Source of the DNA: Dyella sp. SG609
GTDB lineage: Bacteria; Pseudomonadota; Gammaproteobacteria; Xanthomonadales; Rhodanobacteraceae
NCBI RefSeq assembly: GCF_012275375.1
Contig: NZ_JAAZQJ010000008.1
Span: forward strand, 186,001 to 250,000
Length of the DNA stretch: 64,000 bases
Direction: 5' to 3'
The notes beneath the pieces are model-generated. The model ran no database searches. It was not told the DNA's origin and saw only the letters and a program-made list of their open reading frames with translations. Position 1 is the first letter of the stretch. Every line of letters starts with the position of its first letter. A program made the position numbers and the translations under genes. This document shows positions 1-8,798 of this stretch, one piece after another.

Positions 1-159
1 GCAATGAGCGGCAATGGCGGCAACTACGTGTTCGTGGTGCCGTCGCGGCGGCTGGTCGCGGTGGTCACCAGCACGGCCTACAACCAGCGCTATGCGCATC
101 CGCAGTCGCAGGAAATCCTGCGCGAATATCTGCTGAAGGCGGTGTCCGGCGCACGCTGA
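1..159 (+). CDS. Serine hydrolase (beta-lactamase family), C-terminal end
   Basis: Only the last 52 codons are in the window; the frame is open from base 1 and stops with TGA. The remnant reads GNGGNYVFVVPSRRLVAVV, which is the closing strand pattern of class C beta-lactamase-like serine hydrolases, where a G-N-G-G turn precedes two hydrophobic strands. The catalytic SxxK and YxN motifs would lie upstream and cannot be seen, so substrate and localisation are unknown. An esterase or D-aminopeptidase of the same fold is equally possible. Confidence 0.6.
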   Translation, partial: AMSGNGGNYVFVVPSRRLVAVVTSTAYNQRYAHPQSQEILREYLLKAVSGAR

Positions 160-305
160 CGCGCACACCCGGGTTACTGAAAAGTAACCAATTTACAGCG
201 TGCTCCGGCGCGCTCAGACTGATGCCTCGCTTATCGACGGAATCTTCCCGGTGGCTCCTTCAGGAGCCGCCGACGTCGATTCACACCCACCAGGAGGCAC
301 GCATC

Positions 306-890
306 ATGACGACCCGAAAGACCGCATTTGCCCTGGCGCTCGGCGCGGGCCTCGCCCTCGGCGGGCTGGCGGCGGCACAGGCCGCGGAGCAGGATCACTG
401 GCCGGCCAGCAAGAACGGCCAGGCGGTGCCGAAGGTGGCCGGCATGCCGGCCGAACTGGCGAAGAACCTGGCCAACTTCGACGACCTGGATTTCCGCGTC
501 TATACCAGCCAGCAGTGGGAAAACCTGCACAAGAGCCATGGCCAGGACATCGTCGTGCACTACCCCGACGGCCACACCACCAAGGGCATCCCGGACCACA
601 TCAAGGAACTGCAATTCATGTGGACCTGGGCGCCGGACAACCGCATCACCGAACACCCGGTGCGCTTCGGCACCGCCGATGCGCAATGGACGGCGGTGAT
701 GGGCTTCCTCGATGGCACTTTCACCAAGCCGATGGTGCTGGCCGACGGCACCGTGATCCAGCCGACCGGCAAGGCCTACCACCTGCCGATGGCAACGCTG
801 GGGCACTGGAACAAGCAGGGCACGATGGACGAGGAATATCTGTTCTGGGACAACGCAACCCTGCTGAAGCAGATCGGCGTGGGCAAGTAA
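306..890 (+). CDS. Exported SnoaL-like / ester cyclase family protein
   Basis: 194 aa. The start is fixed by an AGGAGG ribosome site about 9 bases upstream of ATG 306. Residues 1-27 form a Sec signal peptide (TTRKTAFALALGAGLALGG then a small-residue stretch ending AQAAE), so the product is probably periplasmic. The mature part has the SnoaL/NTF2-like pattern of aromatic and His-rich strands (VVHYPDGHTTKGIPDHIKEL, WTAVMGFLDGTF, LPMATLGHW, DEEYLFWDN) seen in proteins annotated as ester cyclases. The true reaction is unknown. A HxlR-type regulator follows in the same direction 64 bases downstream, a common pairing with small-molecule stress genes. Confidence 0.7.
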   Translation: MTTRKTAFALALGAGLALGGLAAAQAAEQDHWPASKNGQAVPKVAGMPAELAKNLANFDDLDFRVYTSQQWENLHKSHGQDIVVHYPDGHTTKGIPDHIKELQFMWTWAPDNRITEHPVRFGTADAQWTAVMGFLDGTFTKPMVLADGTVIQPTGKAYHLPMATLGHWNKQGTMDEEYLFWDNATLLKQIGVGK

Positions 891-954
891 TCCCGTCGAC
901 ATTCGTACGGGCCGGCGATTGGCGCCAGCCCGGCGAGCTTCCATACTCGCGCTC

Positions 955-1272
955 ATGGCCACCGACCCTTTGAACATCTGCGCCGCCGAAGTGGTGCTGC
1001 GCGTTCTGCGCGGACGCTGGGCCATGACCATCCTGATGACGCTGGCCGAACGCGGCCCCGTGCATTTCGGCGCGATGGAGCGCTCGATCAAGGGCGTCTC
1101 CGCCAAGGTGCTGTCGGAACAGCTGCGCTATCTGCGGAATGCGGGTGTGGTAAGCCGCAGTTCGTCCGCGCAGCGGCGCGAGGTCTATTACGAACTCACG
1201 CCGCGCGGCCAGGAACTGACACTCGCGCTCGATGCGATCAACGACCTGGCGCGCCGCTGGCCCGACCTGTAG
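955..1272 (+). CDS. HxlR family transcriptional regulator
   Basis: 105 aa from ATG 955. A TTG at 919 in frame would add 12 residues but has no family support. The body matches the HxlR winged helix: LRGRWAMTILMTLAERGPVHF, then an S-A-K-V-L-S-E-Q-L-R-Y-L recognition helix and a wing (REVYYELTPRGQEL). HxlR proteins are DNA-binding repressors or activators that respond to aldehydes, quinones or redox stress, usually acting on adjacent genes. The SnoaL-like gene just upstream is the obvious candidate target. Its effector is not visible. Confidence 0.85.
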   Translation: MATDPLNICAAEVVLRVLRGRWAMTILMTLAERGPVHFGAMERSIKGVSAKVLSEQLRYLRNAGVVSRSSSAQRREVYYELTPRGQELTLALDAINDLARRWPDL

Positions 1273-1275
1273 CGC

Positions 1276-2853
1276 TCAATGCGTGTCGTGCAGGTCCGCC
1301 GGGCGCCAGTCCGCAGCCAATACCTGGGCGCGCTGCGCGGCGACGCGCCGGCTCAGCGTGTCGATCGAGGCGGCGTAGGCCGGATCGCTGGCAAGGCCGC
1401 GCCATAGGGGCGAAGTCTGCAGATAGGCGCGGTCGCTGTAGCCGCCCTGCACGGCCGCATCCACCGAACGCAGCGCGTCGGCATGCCGTCCGCGCGCATC
1501 CTGCAGCAGGGCCAGTTCGAGATAGTCGCCGGGATAGCTCGCGCCGCCCAGGAACTGGCGCTGCATCTGCGCGATGCGCTCGTCCAGCCACGCCGGCGCG
1601 GGCGATGCCGCGCCATACAACGCCGTCAGCGTGATGGGCAGGCTCATCTGCGGACGCAGCTGCCGTGCCTGCTCGAAGGCGTGGCGGGCACCGTCGCGGT
1701 CGCCGCGCAGCAAGGCGAGTTCGCCGCCAAGCACATAAAGATCGACGTGTGGGGTATTGCGCGCGAGCGCCTGATCCAGCGCTTCCTGCGCCTCCTTGAA
1801 GCGCCCCTGCAAGAACAGATGCCGCGGCCAGGCGATATTGGAGAACACATTGTCCGGATAGAGCTGGAAGCTCTCGCGATAGCGCCGCTCCGCCGCGTCG
1901 GTGAAGCCCAGCAGCTCCAGCTCGCGCGCCACCTGCACGTCGCGGAAGCGCACGCGCGCCGGATCGCCGTGCATCTGCAGGTTGGCATGCAGCGCTTCGG
2001 CCAGTCGCCCCTGTTCCTGGTAGAGGTAGGCGGCCGAGGCGCGCGTTGCATCGTCGCCCGGATCGAGCGCCAGCGCTTTTTCATAGGCGCGCAAGGCGGC
2101 GGCGAGTTCTCCCGCGCAGTCGTGCGCATAGGCGAGCGCGGACCACGCGGCACTGTTGTCCTGCTGCGTTTTCAGCACCAGCTCCGCTTCAGCGCGCGCC
2201 TGTTGCGTCCATTCGTAAGGGAAGTTGTAAAGGCAGACCCGCGCGCTGTAGGCGCGGCTCAGGCCGATATGCGCAACCGCGCTGGCCGGGTCGCGCGCCA
2301 GCACCTGCTGATAGAGCAGGATCGCGCGCTCGTTGTTGTCCTTCTGGCCGATGCCGGCGTAGTAGGACGCGCGAACGGTCAGCGTTTGCGCCGGATCGAT
2401 GCGGCCGTGCTCGATGGATGAGCGATACCACCACGTGCCGGCCAGCCCCAGCGCGGCAAGCACACCGAAGCCGATCGACCATGGGCGCAAAATCCGCTGC
2501 CGCATCACCGGCTCGTCGGCGATCAAGGCCTCTGCCGTCCGCGGCGCTTCGCACAACTGATAACCCCGCCCGCGCACCGAGCGGATATAGCGCGGATTGC
2601 GCCCGTCATCGCCCAGCGCCTGGCGCAGCAGCTTCACGCGCTGGGTGACGGTCTCCTCGTTCACCACCGCGGGCGCCCACACTTCGGCCATCAGCGTGTC
2701 GAAACCCACCACCGCATCGCCATGCCGCAACAGGCAGGCCAGCAGCTGGAAGTTCAGGCCCTGCACGTCGAGCGCGCCGCCGTCGCGCGTCACGCGCTGG
2801 CGCGCGAGGTCGATATGCAGGTCGAGCAGGCGGTAGTGGGATGACGGTTCCAT
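1276..2853 (-). CDS. CadC-like winged-helix regulator with membrane segment and TPR domain
   Basis: 525 aa. Residues 1-105 are an OmpR/CadC-type winged helix (LNFQLLACLLRHGDAVV, VTQRVKLLRQALGDD, YIRSVRGRGYQL). A hydrophobic stretch at about residues 124-142 (WSIGFGVLAALGLAGTWW) would anchor the protein in the inner membrane. The remaining periplasmic part, about 370 residues, is alpha-helical with TPR-like repeats (SAAWSALAYAHDCAGELAAALRAYEKAL and similar). This is the layout of one-component membrane regulators in Xanthomonadales. The signal and target genes are unknown. It converges on the HxlR gene with only 3 bases between the stops. Confidence 0.8.
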   Translation of the reverse strand: MEPSSHYRLLDLHIDLARQRVTRDGGALDVQGLNFQLLACLLRHGDAVVGFDTLMAEVWAPAVVNEETVTQRVKLLRQALGDDGRNPRYIRSVRGRGYQLCEAPRTAEALIADEPVMRQRILRPWSIGFGVLAALGLAGTWWYRSSIEHGRIDPAQTLTVRASYYAGIGQKDNNERAILLYQQVLARDPASAVAHIGLSRAYSARVCLYNFPYEWTQQARAEAELVLKTQQDNSAAWSALAYAHDCAGELAAALRAYEKALALDPGDDATRASAAYLYQEQGRLAEALHANLQMHGDPARVRFRDVQVARELELLGFTDAAERRYRESFQLYPDNVFSNIAWPRHLFLQGRFKEAQEALDQALARNTPHVDLYVLGGELALLRGDRDGARHAFEQARQLRPQMSLPITLTALYGAASPAPAWLDERIAQMQRQFLGGASYPGDYLELALLQDARGRHADALRSVDAAVQGGYSDRAYLQTSPLWRGLASDPAYAASIDTLSRRVAAQRAQVLAADWRPADLHDTH

Positions 2854-2878
2854 GGCGCGCGGAACTATGTCATGGAAC

Positions 2879-2972
2879 GTAGGTTGGGGTGAGCCATAAG
2901 GCGAACCCCAACATGGCCAGGCGCATGGAGCTGGCGTTGTTGGGGTTCGCCTGGCGGCTCACCCCAACCTGC
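2879..2972. repeat. Palindromic intergenic repeat, family R, copy 1
   Basis: About 94 bases with long imperfect inverted arms: GTAGGTTGGGGTGAGCC near the left end and its complement GGCTCACCCCAACCT near the right end, plus inner arms GGCGAACCCCAAC / GTTGGGGTTCGCC. Two further copies lie at 37001-37092 and 55148-55243. Here it separates uppP from the CadC-like gene. It has no coding capacity and looks like a REP/MITE-type element. Confidence 0.9.
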
Positions 2973-2983
2973 GAAGTGTGCCC

Positions 2984-3781
2984 TCAGGCGCCGGCCGGCA
3001 TCAGCAACAGCAGGGCGATGCCCAGCGCGATGCGGTAGAGCGCGAACGGCGTGAAGCGGTGCGTGCGGATATAGCCCAGCAGCCACTTCACCGCGATAAA
3101 GGCGACGATGGCCGAGACCACGAAGCCGACGATCAGCGCGCTCCAGTCCTCGTGCGCCACGCCGCCGCTCTTCACCACCTTCAGCAGCTCATAGCCGGTG
3201 GCGGCGTACATGGTGGGAATGCCCACCAGGAAGGCGAACTCCGTCGCCGCCGCGCGATTGCTGGTACCGGCCAGCATGGCGGCGAAGATGGTGGCGCCCG
3301 AACGCGAGGTGCCGGGAAACACGCCGGCCACGATCTGCGCGATGCCGACCAGGATCGCCACCGTCCAGGTCACTTCGGTGCGGTCGGCCTGGCGCGCCGC
3401 CATCTGCTCGGCGCCGATCATCCACAGGCCGCCGATCACCAGCGCCCAGGCGATCGGAGTCACCGCCTCGGGCAGCTTGAAGCCCATGTGGGTGACGATG
3501 AAACCCAGCACCGCGGTGATCATGAAGGCCACGAACAGCTTCAGCACGTAGTCGCGGTTGGCCGGATCGCGCCACTGCGTGAGCAGGCCCCAGATGCGCT
3601 TCCAGTAGATGAAGGTGACCGCGAGGATGGCGCCGGCCTGGATGCCCACGTTGAACAGGTCCGAGCGCTCGCCCAGGCCCAGCTTCTCAGCGATCAGCAG
3701 GTGGCCGGTGCTGGAGATGGGCAGGAACTCGGTGATGCCTTCGATGATGCCGAGCAGGACGACTTTGATCAGATCGCTCAC
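2984..3781 (-). CDS. uppP: Undecaprenyl-diphosphate phosphatase
   Basis: 265 aa integral membrane enzyme that recycles the C55-PP lipid carrier of peptidoglycan and other envelope polymers; it also gives bacitracin tolerance. Both family signatures are present: EGITEFLPISSTGHL near the N-terminus (acidic residues, SSTGH) and PGTSRSGATI in the middle, with about eight hydrophobic segments. The GTG start at 3781 is preferred because CGGAG lies 8 bases upstream and the protein then begins SDLIKVVLLGIIEG, as in homologues. An upstream TTG at 3805 is less likely. It follows the acid phosphatase gene on the same strand after 73 bases. Confidence 0.95.
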   Translation of the reverse strand: MSDLIKVVLLGIIEGITEFLPISSTGHLLIAEKLGLGERSDLFNVGIQAGAILAVTFIYWKRIWGLLTQWRDPANRDYVLKLFVAFMITAVLGFIVTHMGFKLPEAVTPIAWALVIGGLWMIGAEQMAARQADRTEVTWTVAILVGIAQIVAGVFPGTSRSGATIFAAMLAGTSNRAAATEFAFLVGIPTMYAATGYELLKVVKSGGVAHEDWSALIVGFVVSAIVAFIAVKWLLGYIRTHRFTPFALYRIALGIALLLLMPAGA

Positions 3782-3854
3782 GTGCGGGACTCCGGGCCAC
3801 TGCAAAGCGCCATAGCTTAAGCGCTAGCCCCTTCCTTGGGGCACGCTCATGCCG

Positions 3855-5147
3855 CTACTTGCTGACCGCTGGTTCATGCGGAGCTTCTTGCGATACCGCC
3901 GGCCAGGCACGCATCGGCGGCAGGGCGGGATCGATGCGCGTGGCATCCATGCGCATGCGCAACCAGCGCGAGACCTTGTCCAGCGGACATCGGTCGGCGG
4001 CGGGGCAGGGTGCGAGCCTCAGCGTCTTGCGCACCAGCGCATCCGCTGCCGCGTAGTTGGCGCTGCGCAAACTTGCGAGGGTGGGCATCGCGGTGGATAC
4101 GCTCACGCTGTACTTGCCATGCGTCTGCCATAGATCGAACACCAGTGCGCCACCGGGCGGATAGTCGTCCGGGTGCGCGGCGTCGTGCCAGTCGGCATCG
4201 AGCAGGCCGGCGAGCTGCGCGAGATTGGTGTCGTGGCCCACCACCAGCACGGCGCGCGTGGACGCTGCCGTCAGCGGCGCGATCGGCGTCTTCTCGCCGC
4301 CGGCCTGCTGCAGGCTGGCCAGCACGTGCGCCAGCAGGTTGGTACCACCGCGCGCCGCGGCCGGCATGGCCTTCTTGCTCAGCGCGAACTGCAGGTTGTG
4401 CAAGGTGACGAGACGGCCGATGGTCGCTTCGTCGCCCTGGCCCCAGGCTACGTTCGCGGCGGGGAAACCTTGCGCGTACTCCAGCATCAGGTTTTCGCTG
4501 AGGCTGCCGGCGGTCTTCAGCGCCTTGGCGCGTTCGCCGTCGTCCTGCGCGTCGAGCAGCGTCTTGCGGCCATCCGCATGCGCCTTGGCCAGGCAGGCCG
4601 AACCTTCGCAGCCGAGCAGCACGCGCTGCAGCTGCGCCAGTTCGGCCGGCGGCCAGGTGGCGGGCAAGGCGGGCTTATCGTCGTCGTCCTTGTCGTCGTC
4701 CTTGGCGCCGAAATGGAACAGCGGGTTGTTCCGGTCGGTGGGCAGGGCGAGATACGTGGGTTGGCAATCCGCCGCCAATCCCTGCGCCAGCGCCGCGCCG
4801 CTGGCGTGATTGCGCGGCGTGCTGTCGGCAATCACCACCACGTCGTTCACGCGGTCGCAGGCGCCGGACCACAGTCCATCCGCCGCGAACAGGCGGCGAT
4901 AGCTTTCGCCCAGCGCGCGCATGCCTTCGCTGCCATGCGGCGTGAGCTGCCCCGGTGCGACCGGCCACGCGGCCCATGGCCGGCTGGCATAAGGCGCCAG
5001 CGCCTCCGGCGCCTTGGTCGGCGCACGCACGCCATGGCGCAGCACCACCACGCGCAGGCGCAGCGTGGCCGCGCCGGCCTGCGCCAGCAGCGGCGCGCAC
5101 AGCGCCGCGCCGAGCAGGGCCGCGCGAACGAAGGCGCGCGCCCTCAC
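3855..5147 (-). CDS. Histidine acid phosphatase (AppA/phytase-like), exported
   Basis: 430 aa. The GTG start overlaps the stop of the upstream TonB receptor (GTGA), so translation is probably coupled. A signal peptide covers residues 1-27 (FVRAALLGAALCAPLLAQAGA). The branch-2 histidine phosphatase motif RHGVRAPT is at residues 37-44 and the proton-donor motif GHDTN at 304-308, giving a periplasmic phosphomonoesterase or phytase. An odd acidic insert (DDDKDDDDK, about residues 150-158) lies between them. Pairing with an STN-type TonB receptor under FecI/FecR suggests the receptor imports, or is fed by, a phosphorylated ligand. Phytate or ferric phytate is a guess; glucose-1-phosphate is another AppA/Agp-type substrate. 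Confidence 0.88.
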   Translation of the reverse strand: MRARAFVRAALLGAALCAPLLAQAGAATLRLRVVVLRHGVRAPTKAPEALAPYASRPWAAWPVAPGQLTPHGSEGMRALGESYRRLFAADGLWSGACDRVNDVVVIADSTPRNHASGAALAQGLAADCQPTYLALPTDRNNPLFHFGAKDDDKDDDDKPALPATWPPAELAQLQRVLLGCEGSACLAKAHADGRKTLLDAQDDGERAKALKTAGSLSENLMLEYAQGFPAANVAWGQGDEATIGRLVTLHNLQFALSKKAMPAAARGGTNLLAHVLASLQQAGGEKTPIAPLTAASTRAVLVVGHDTNLAQLAGLLDADWHDAAHPDDYPPGGALVFDLWQTHGKYSVSVSTAMPTLASLRSANYAAADALVRKTLRLAPCPAADRCPLDKVSRWLRMRMDATRIDPALPPMRAWPAVSQEAPHEPAVSK

Positions 5148-7633
5148 AGCTTCACCGACAGGTCGAGGAACACTCCGCGGCCCGGCAGTCCGAAGTACAG
5201 CGGCGTGCCGCTGACCGACTGCGTGCCCGCATAGCCGGCCAGCTTGTGCACATTGAACAGGTTGTTGACGTCCACGCTCACCGAATAACCCTTGCCGCCC
5301 AAGGGACCATGATCGCCGCGGAAACCGAAGGCCGCATCCCAGGACATGTAGCCGGCCAGGCGCGCGCCGTTGGCGAAGACGTCCTTGCCGCTGGCGTCGG
5401 TGGCGTTGTCCAGGCCGTACTGGTGGCCCACGAACTTGCCCATCAAGGAACCGAACCAGCCCTGCCGGCTGCTGTAGAGCAGGCCCAGCGCTGCCGTCAC
5501 CTTCGGCGTGGCGGCGACCTGCACGCTGCTGCCCTTGTAGGTGGCCTTGTTGTAGCTGGCGTTGCCGTACAGGCTGAGCGTGGGCGTCAGCGCATAGGTC
5601 GCTTCCGCCTCGGCGCCCTGGTAGACCGCGCCGCCGCCGTTGACGTAGGCGCTCTCGTTGCCGTTGGCGGTCTTCACCTCGGTCTGCGCGATCAGGTTCT
5701 TGAAGTCGATGTAGTACAGGTTGGCGCCGAAGGTGAGTCCGCGCGTCGCATACGCCGTGCCCACCTGATAGTTGGTGGTCAGTTCCGGAGCCAGCGCGCG
5801 CGTGCCGTTCAATTCGATCACGTCGATCGGCGGCGCCAGGAAGCCGCGGGCCACCTGCGCATACGCGCTCCACTCGTCGCTCAGGCGGTCGTGCAGGCTG
5901 AGCGAGGGCAGGGTCGCGCTGTAGGTGGCCTCGGCGTGCGCGGGCACCGGCGGCGAGATCTTGTTGAGCGTGGCATCGAGGCTGCGCGTGACGGAGGAGT
6001 AGCGCAGGCCCGGGCTCAGCGTGAGCTGGTCGGTGAGGCGCCAGTCGTACTGCACGAAGGGCTGCGCGGTGTCGGTGCGGTCCTTCAACTGATAGTTGTA
6101 GACGGGGCCGTACTTGGTACCGCTGCGCTGGCCGGTCGTCATGTCCAGCGGCACCTGATAGCGCTGATCGAGATTGCGTTCCAGCCAGACGCCGGTCTGC
6201 AAGCTGCCCGGACCCAGCTCGCGGCCCAGGCGCAGCACGTCGCCGAAGGCGCGGAAGCCGTTGTCGGCCTGCTTGCCCGGCACGTCGGTGGCGGACTTGC
6301 CCACCTTCTTGCCCTTGGCGTCGTAGAAGGTCACGCCGTTGTCGGCCGCATGGTTGTCGGTGGCGTCGCTGGTCTTGAGCGACCAGTGGTCGAAGCTGTT
6401 GTAGTAGACCTTGTTGTCCACGTCCCACTCGCCCAGCCGCGTGACCAGGCCGACATAGGTGAAGCTGGAGTAGTACGCGGCCCGGTTGTAGCCCTGGTAC
6501 GACTGCAGGCGCGGGTCGTCGCGCAGGCCATAGCGCCAGCCGTACTGCGCGATTTCGCCCAGCGTCGCGCCCTGCACCGTGTTCTGGTGTTCCTGGTTGT
6601 AGCTGGTGACGAAGGTGAGCGTAGTGGCGGCGCCGAGGTCGCTCACCGTCTTGATGAAGGCATGCTCGCGGCGGTCGTCGGTGCCCTTGAGATAGGTGTC
6701 GCTGGCTTCCTTGGAGAGATCGGCGAACAGCCTGGTGTGCGCGCCGATCTGCTCGTCCGCGGCGACGCCGCCGGCGCGCGTGTTCCAGCTGCCCACGGTG
6801 AGGTAGGGCGTGACGCCCGGCACGTCGCTCGGGTCGCGCGAACGCAAGCCCACCGTGCCGCCGAACGTCGCATTGCCGATGGTGGAGCCGCCGCCGGGGC
6901 CGCGGTCGATCTCGGCCTGGCCCAGCACGTGGTTGTTGAAGTAGGCCGAGGTGGTGTGGTGCAGGTCGCTGGCGTCGCCGAACGGAATGCCGTCGAAGGT
7001 GATGTTGAACTGGCCGTCCTGGAAGCCGCGGATGCTGATGCCTTCGTTCTTGCCCAGGCCCGGGCCTTCCGGCGAGGTGACGGTGACGCTGGGCGCGTAC
7101 TTGATGATGTCGTCGAAGTTGGAGTTGAAGCGCAGGCCGTCGCGGATAAAGCGCTCGTCGATCACCGAGGTCGGCTGCACCGCATCCAGCGGCGCGGCGC
7201 TCGGCGCCAGCGTATCCACCGCGTTGGCGTGCACGCTGATCGGCGCCAGTTCGCGCGTGGCGTTGTCAGTGTCCACCGGCGGCAGGCCGCGCGACGCCGT
7301 CGCGTCCGCGGCCGGTGCGTTTCCCGCGCGCGCGGCCGGCACGATGGTCACCGTGGTGGGTGTGACGAAGCGGTAATCCAGGCCGGTGCCGGCCAGCAGC
7401 TGGCGCAGCTGCTCGCGCGGTTCGCCGGCGGCGGCACCGCGGCTTTTCACGCTTTCGGCGACGTCGGCCGCATACACCAGCTGCAAGCCGCTGCGGCTGG
7501 CGACCAGATCCAGCGCCTGGGCCAGCGGCATCGGTGCGATCGCCGGCGCGGCGGTGTGATCCTGCGCATGCAGGGCAAGGGAGAGCGTGCCGCCGAGCAG
7601 CAGCGCGATATGGAGGGCGAGCGTCTTGCGCAT
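5144..7633 (-). CDS. TonB-dependent receptor with N-terminal STN signalling domain (FecA-like)
   Basis: 829 aa outer-membrane transporter. Order: signal peptide (1-23), STN domain about 35-100 (MPLAQALDLVASRSGLQLVY, LLAGTGLDYRFV), a linker, plug domain from about 145 (GISIRGFQDGQFNITFDGIP) and a 22-strand barrel ending in the C-terminal aromatic-rich strand (GLPGRGVFLDLSVKL). The STN domain contacts FecR-type anti-sigma factors, which fits the fecI-fecR genes immediately upstream. The product should signal ligand occupancy inward as well as transport. The acid phosphatase gene overlaps its stop codon. The ligand is unknown. Start at ATG 7633; the ribosome site is weak. Confidence 0.93.
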   Translation of the reverse strand: MRKTLALHIALLLGGTLSLALHAQDHTAAPAIAPMPLAQALDLVASRSGLQLVYAADVAESVKSRGAAAGEPREQLRQLLAGTGLDYRFVTPTTVTIVPAARAGNAPAADATASRGLPPVDTDNATRELAPISVHANAVDTLAPSAAPLDAVQPTSVIDERFIRDGLRFNSNFDDIIKYAPSVTVTSPEGPGLGKNEGISIRGFQDGQFNITFDGIPFGDASDLHHTTSAYFNNHVLGQAEIDRGPGGGSTIGNATFGGTVGLRSRDPSDVPGVTPYLTVGSWNTRAGGVAADEQIGAHTRLFADLSKEASDTYLKGTDDRREHAFIKTVSDLGAATTLTFVTSYNQEHQNTVQGATLGEIAQYGWRYGLRDDPRLQSYQGYNRAAYYSSFTYVGLVTRLGEWDVDNKVYYNSFDHWSLKTSDATDNHAADNGVTFYDAKGKKVGKSATDVPGKQADNGFRAFGDVLRLGRELGPGSLQTGVWLERNLDQRYQVPLDMTTGQRSGTKYGPVYNYQLKDRTDTAQPFVQYDWRLTDQLTLSPGLRYSSVTRSLDATLNKISPPVPAHAEATYSATLPSLSLHDRLSDEWSAYAQVARGFLAPPIDVIELNGTRALAPELTTNYQVGTAYATRGLTFGANLYYIDFKNLIAQTEVKTANGNESAYVNGGGAVYQGAEAEATYALTPTLSLYGNASYNKATYKGSSVQVAATPKVTAALGLLYSSRQGWFGSLMGKFVGHQYGLDNATDASGKDVFANGARLAGYMSWDAAFGFRGDHGPLGGKGYSVSVDVNNLFNVHKLAGYAGTQSVSGTPLYFGLPGRGVFLDLSVKL

Positions 7634-7754
7634 GGAGCGAGCCTTGGGGCGAGAGGGAGAACAAAGGCGGCGAAGCGCACACGCATCGCCGCCGCATGAT
7701 CTCTACGAGTGCCCCGCGCGCCCGTCGGGTACCGCCGATTCGATGAATTTTTTC

Positions 7755-8798
7755 TTACAGCTTGCGTGTAATGCGGATGTCATCCGCGCCGCGCTGTACA
7801 CGTACGCCAGGCAGAGTGCCCAGGTAGGCCACGAAAGCTTCCGGGTCGCGCGCATGGAAACGGCCGCTGATGCGCGTGGCGGCCAGCGCCGCATCGTCGA
7901 TATGCAGCGGCGTGCCGCCGTAGATCGCGAAACGCCGCGCCACTTCGGCCACGGTGCTGTGTTCGAAATGGATGTCCGCGGGCAGCCAGGCGGTGTGCTG
8001 CGCCAAGTCCGCGCGGCGCTCCAGCGCGGCCAGGCGGCCGCCTGCCACTTCCGCGTACTGGCCCGCGCGCAGGTCGGCCAGCGCTTCCGCTTGCGTGGCG
8101 GCGGGCTCGCCCGTCCAGATGCGGACCTCGCCGCTCACCACCGCGACGCTGGCGCCGTCCGCGCGGCGATGCGCGTCGAACACGGTGCCGACGTCCTCCA
8201 GCACCTGCTCGCCCACGCCCACGCGCAGCGGCCGCGCCGGGTCCCTGCCCACGTCGAACAGCGCGCCGCCGCGCAGCAGTTCGAAGCGGCGTTGTGCCTG
8301 GCCGTAGCGCACCGCCACCGCGCTGGCGCGGTCCAGCTGCAGCAGGGTGCCGTCGTCCAGCGCGACGTCGCGTACCTCGCCGGCGGAGGTATAGACGTCC
8401 ATCGGCGCCGGTGCCTCGTGCAGGAAGGCCGCGCCGCCGATCAAGGCGACGGCCACGGCGGCGATGGCCTGCTGCCACCATGGCGTGCCGGCGCGGCGCA
8501 CCGGTGCGGCGGAAGGCGCACGCGGCAGCAGCGGACGCAGCTGCACCACCGCACGCTCGGTGGCGGCGAGGTCGGCCAGCCCGGCGGTATCCAGGGCATC
8601 GAGCGCGGCGGCGGCGCCCAGGTCGCCGTGCAGGCGCGCCATGCCGATGTACTCGGATACATGCAGCGGCGATTGCCGCAGCCAGGCGAGGAAACGCGCG
8701 CGCTGCGCGGCATCCAGCCCTTCGCGCTGGTCCAGGTACCACTCGGCCGCCTGCTCGGCGGCGCGGCGCAGCAGGCGCGGGTCGATGGCGTCAGTCAT
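7755..8798 (-). CDS. fecR: FecR family anti-sigma factor / signal transducer
   Basis: 347 aa. The N-terminal cytoplasmic region carries the DUF4880-like anti-sigma segment (AAEWYLDQREG, ARFLAWLRQSPLHVSEY). One membrane span follows at about residues 106-127 (WWQQAIAAVAVALIGGAAFL). The periplasmic FecR domain follows (YTSAGEVRDVALDDGTLLQL, GGALFDVG, GTVFDAHR) and a C-terminal STN-binding region ends DIRITRKL. It should hold or activate the FecI factor depending on contact with the receptor encoded next. The ATG overlaps the end of the sigma factor gene by 8 bases, indicating a two-gene operon; 121 bases separate it from the receptor gene. Confidence 0.93.
   Translation of the reverse strand: MTDAIDPRLLRRAAEQAAEWYLDQREGLDAAQRARFLAWLRQSPLHVSEYIGMARLHGDLGAAAALDALDTAGLADLAATERAVVQLRPLLPRAPSAAPVRRAGTPWWQQAIAAVAVALIGGAAFLHEAPAPMDVYTSAGEVRDVALDDGTLLQLDRASAVAVRYGQAQRRFELLRGGALFDVGRDPARPLRVGVGEQVLEDVGTVFDAHRRADGASVAVVSGEVRIWTGEPAATQAEALADLRAGQYAEVAGGRLAALERRADLAQHTAWLPADIHFEHSTVAEVARRFAIYGGTPLHIDDAALAATRISGRFHARDPEAFVAYLGTLPGVRVQRGADDIRITRKL

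Noticed and set aside
2879-2972. Repeats considered as CRISPR or tRNA-like elements
   Set aside because: No regular spacer units and no cloverleaf; the copies are isolated palindromes at gene ends.
5148-6428. Long minus-strand frame continuous with the acid phosphatase, suggesting a fused 857-aa protein
   Set aside because: The upstream part is the TonB receptor gene read in another frame (Arg/Gly/Pro-rich, no family features); the phosphatase starts at GTG 5147 with its own signal peptide.
4955-7699. 914-codon plus-strand frame opposite the TonB receptor
   Set aside because: Low-complexity Arg/Ala/Val/Gly composition typical of antisense frames in high-GC genes; the minus strand encodes a clear receptor.
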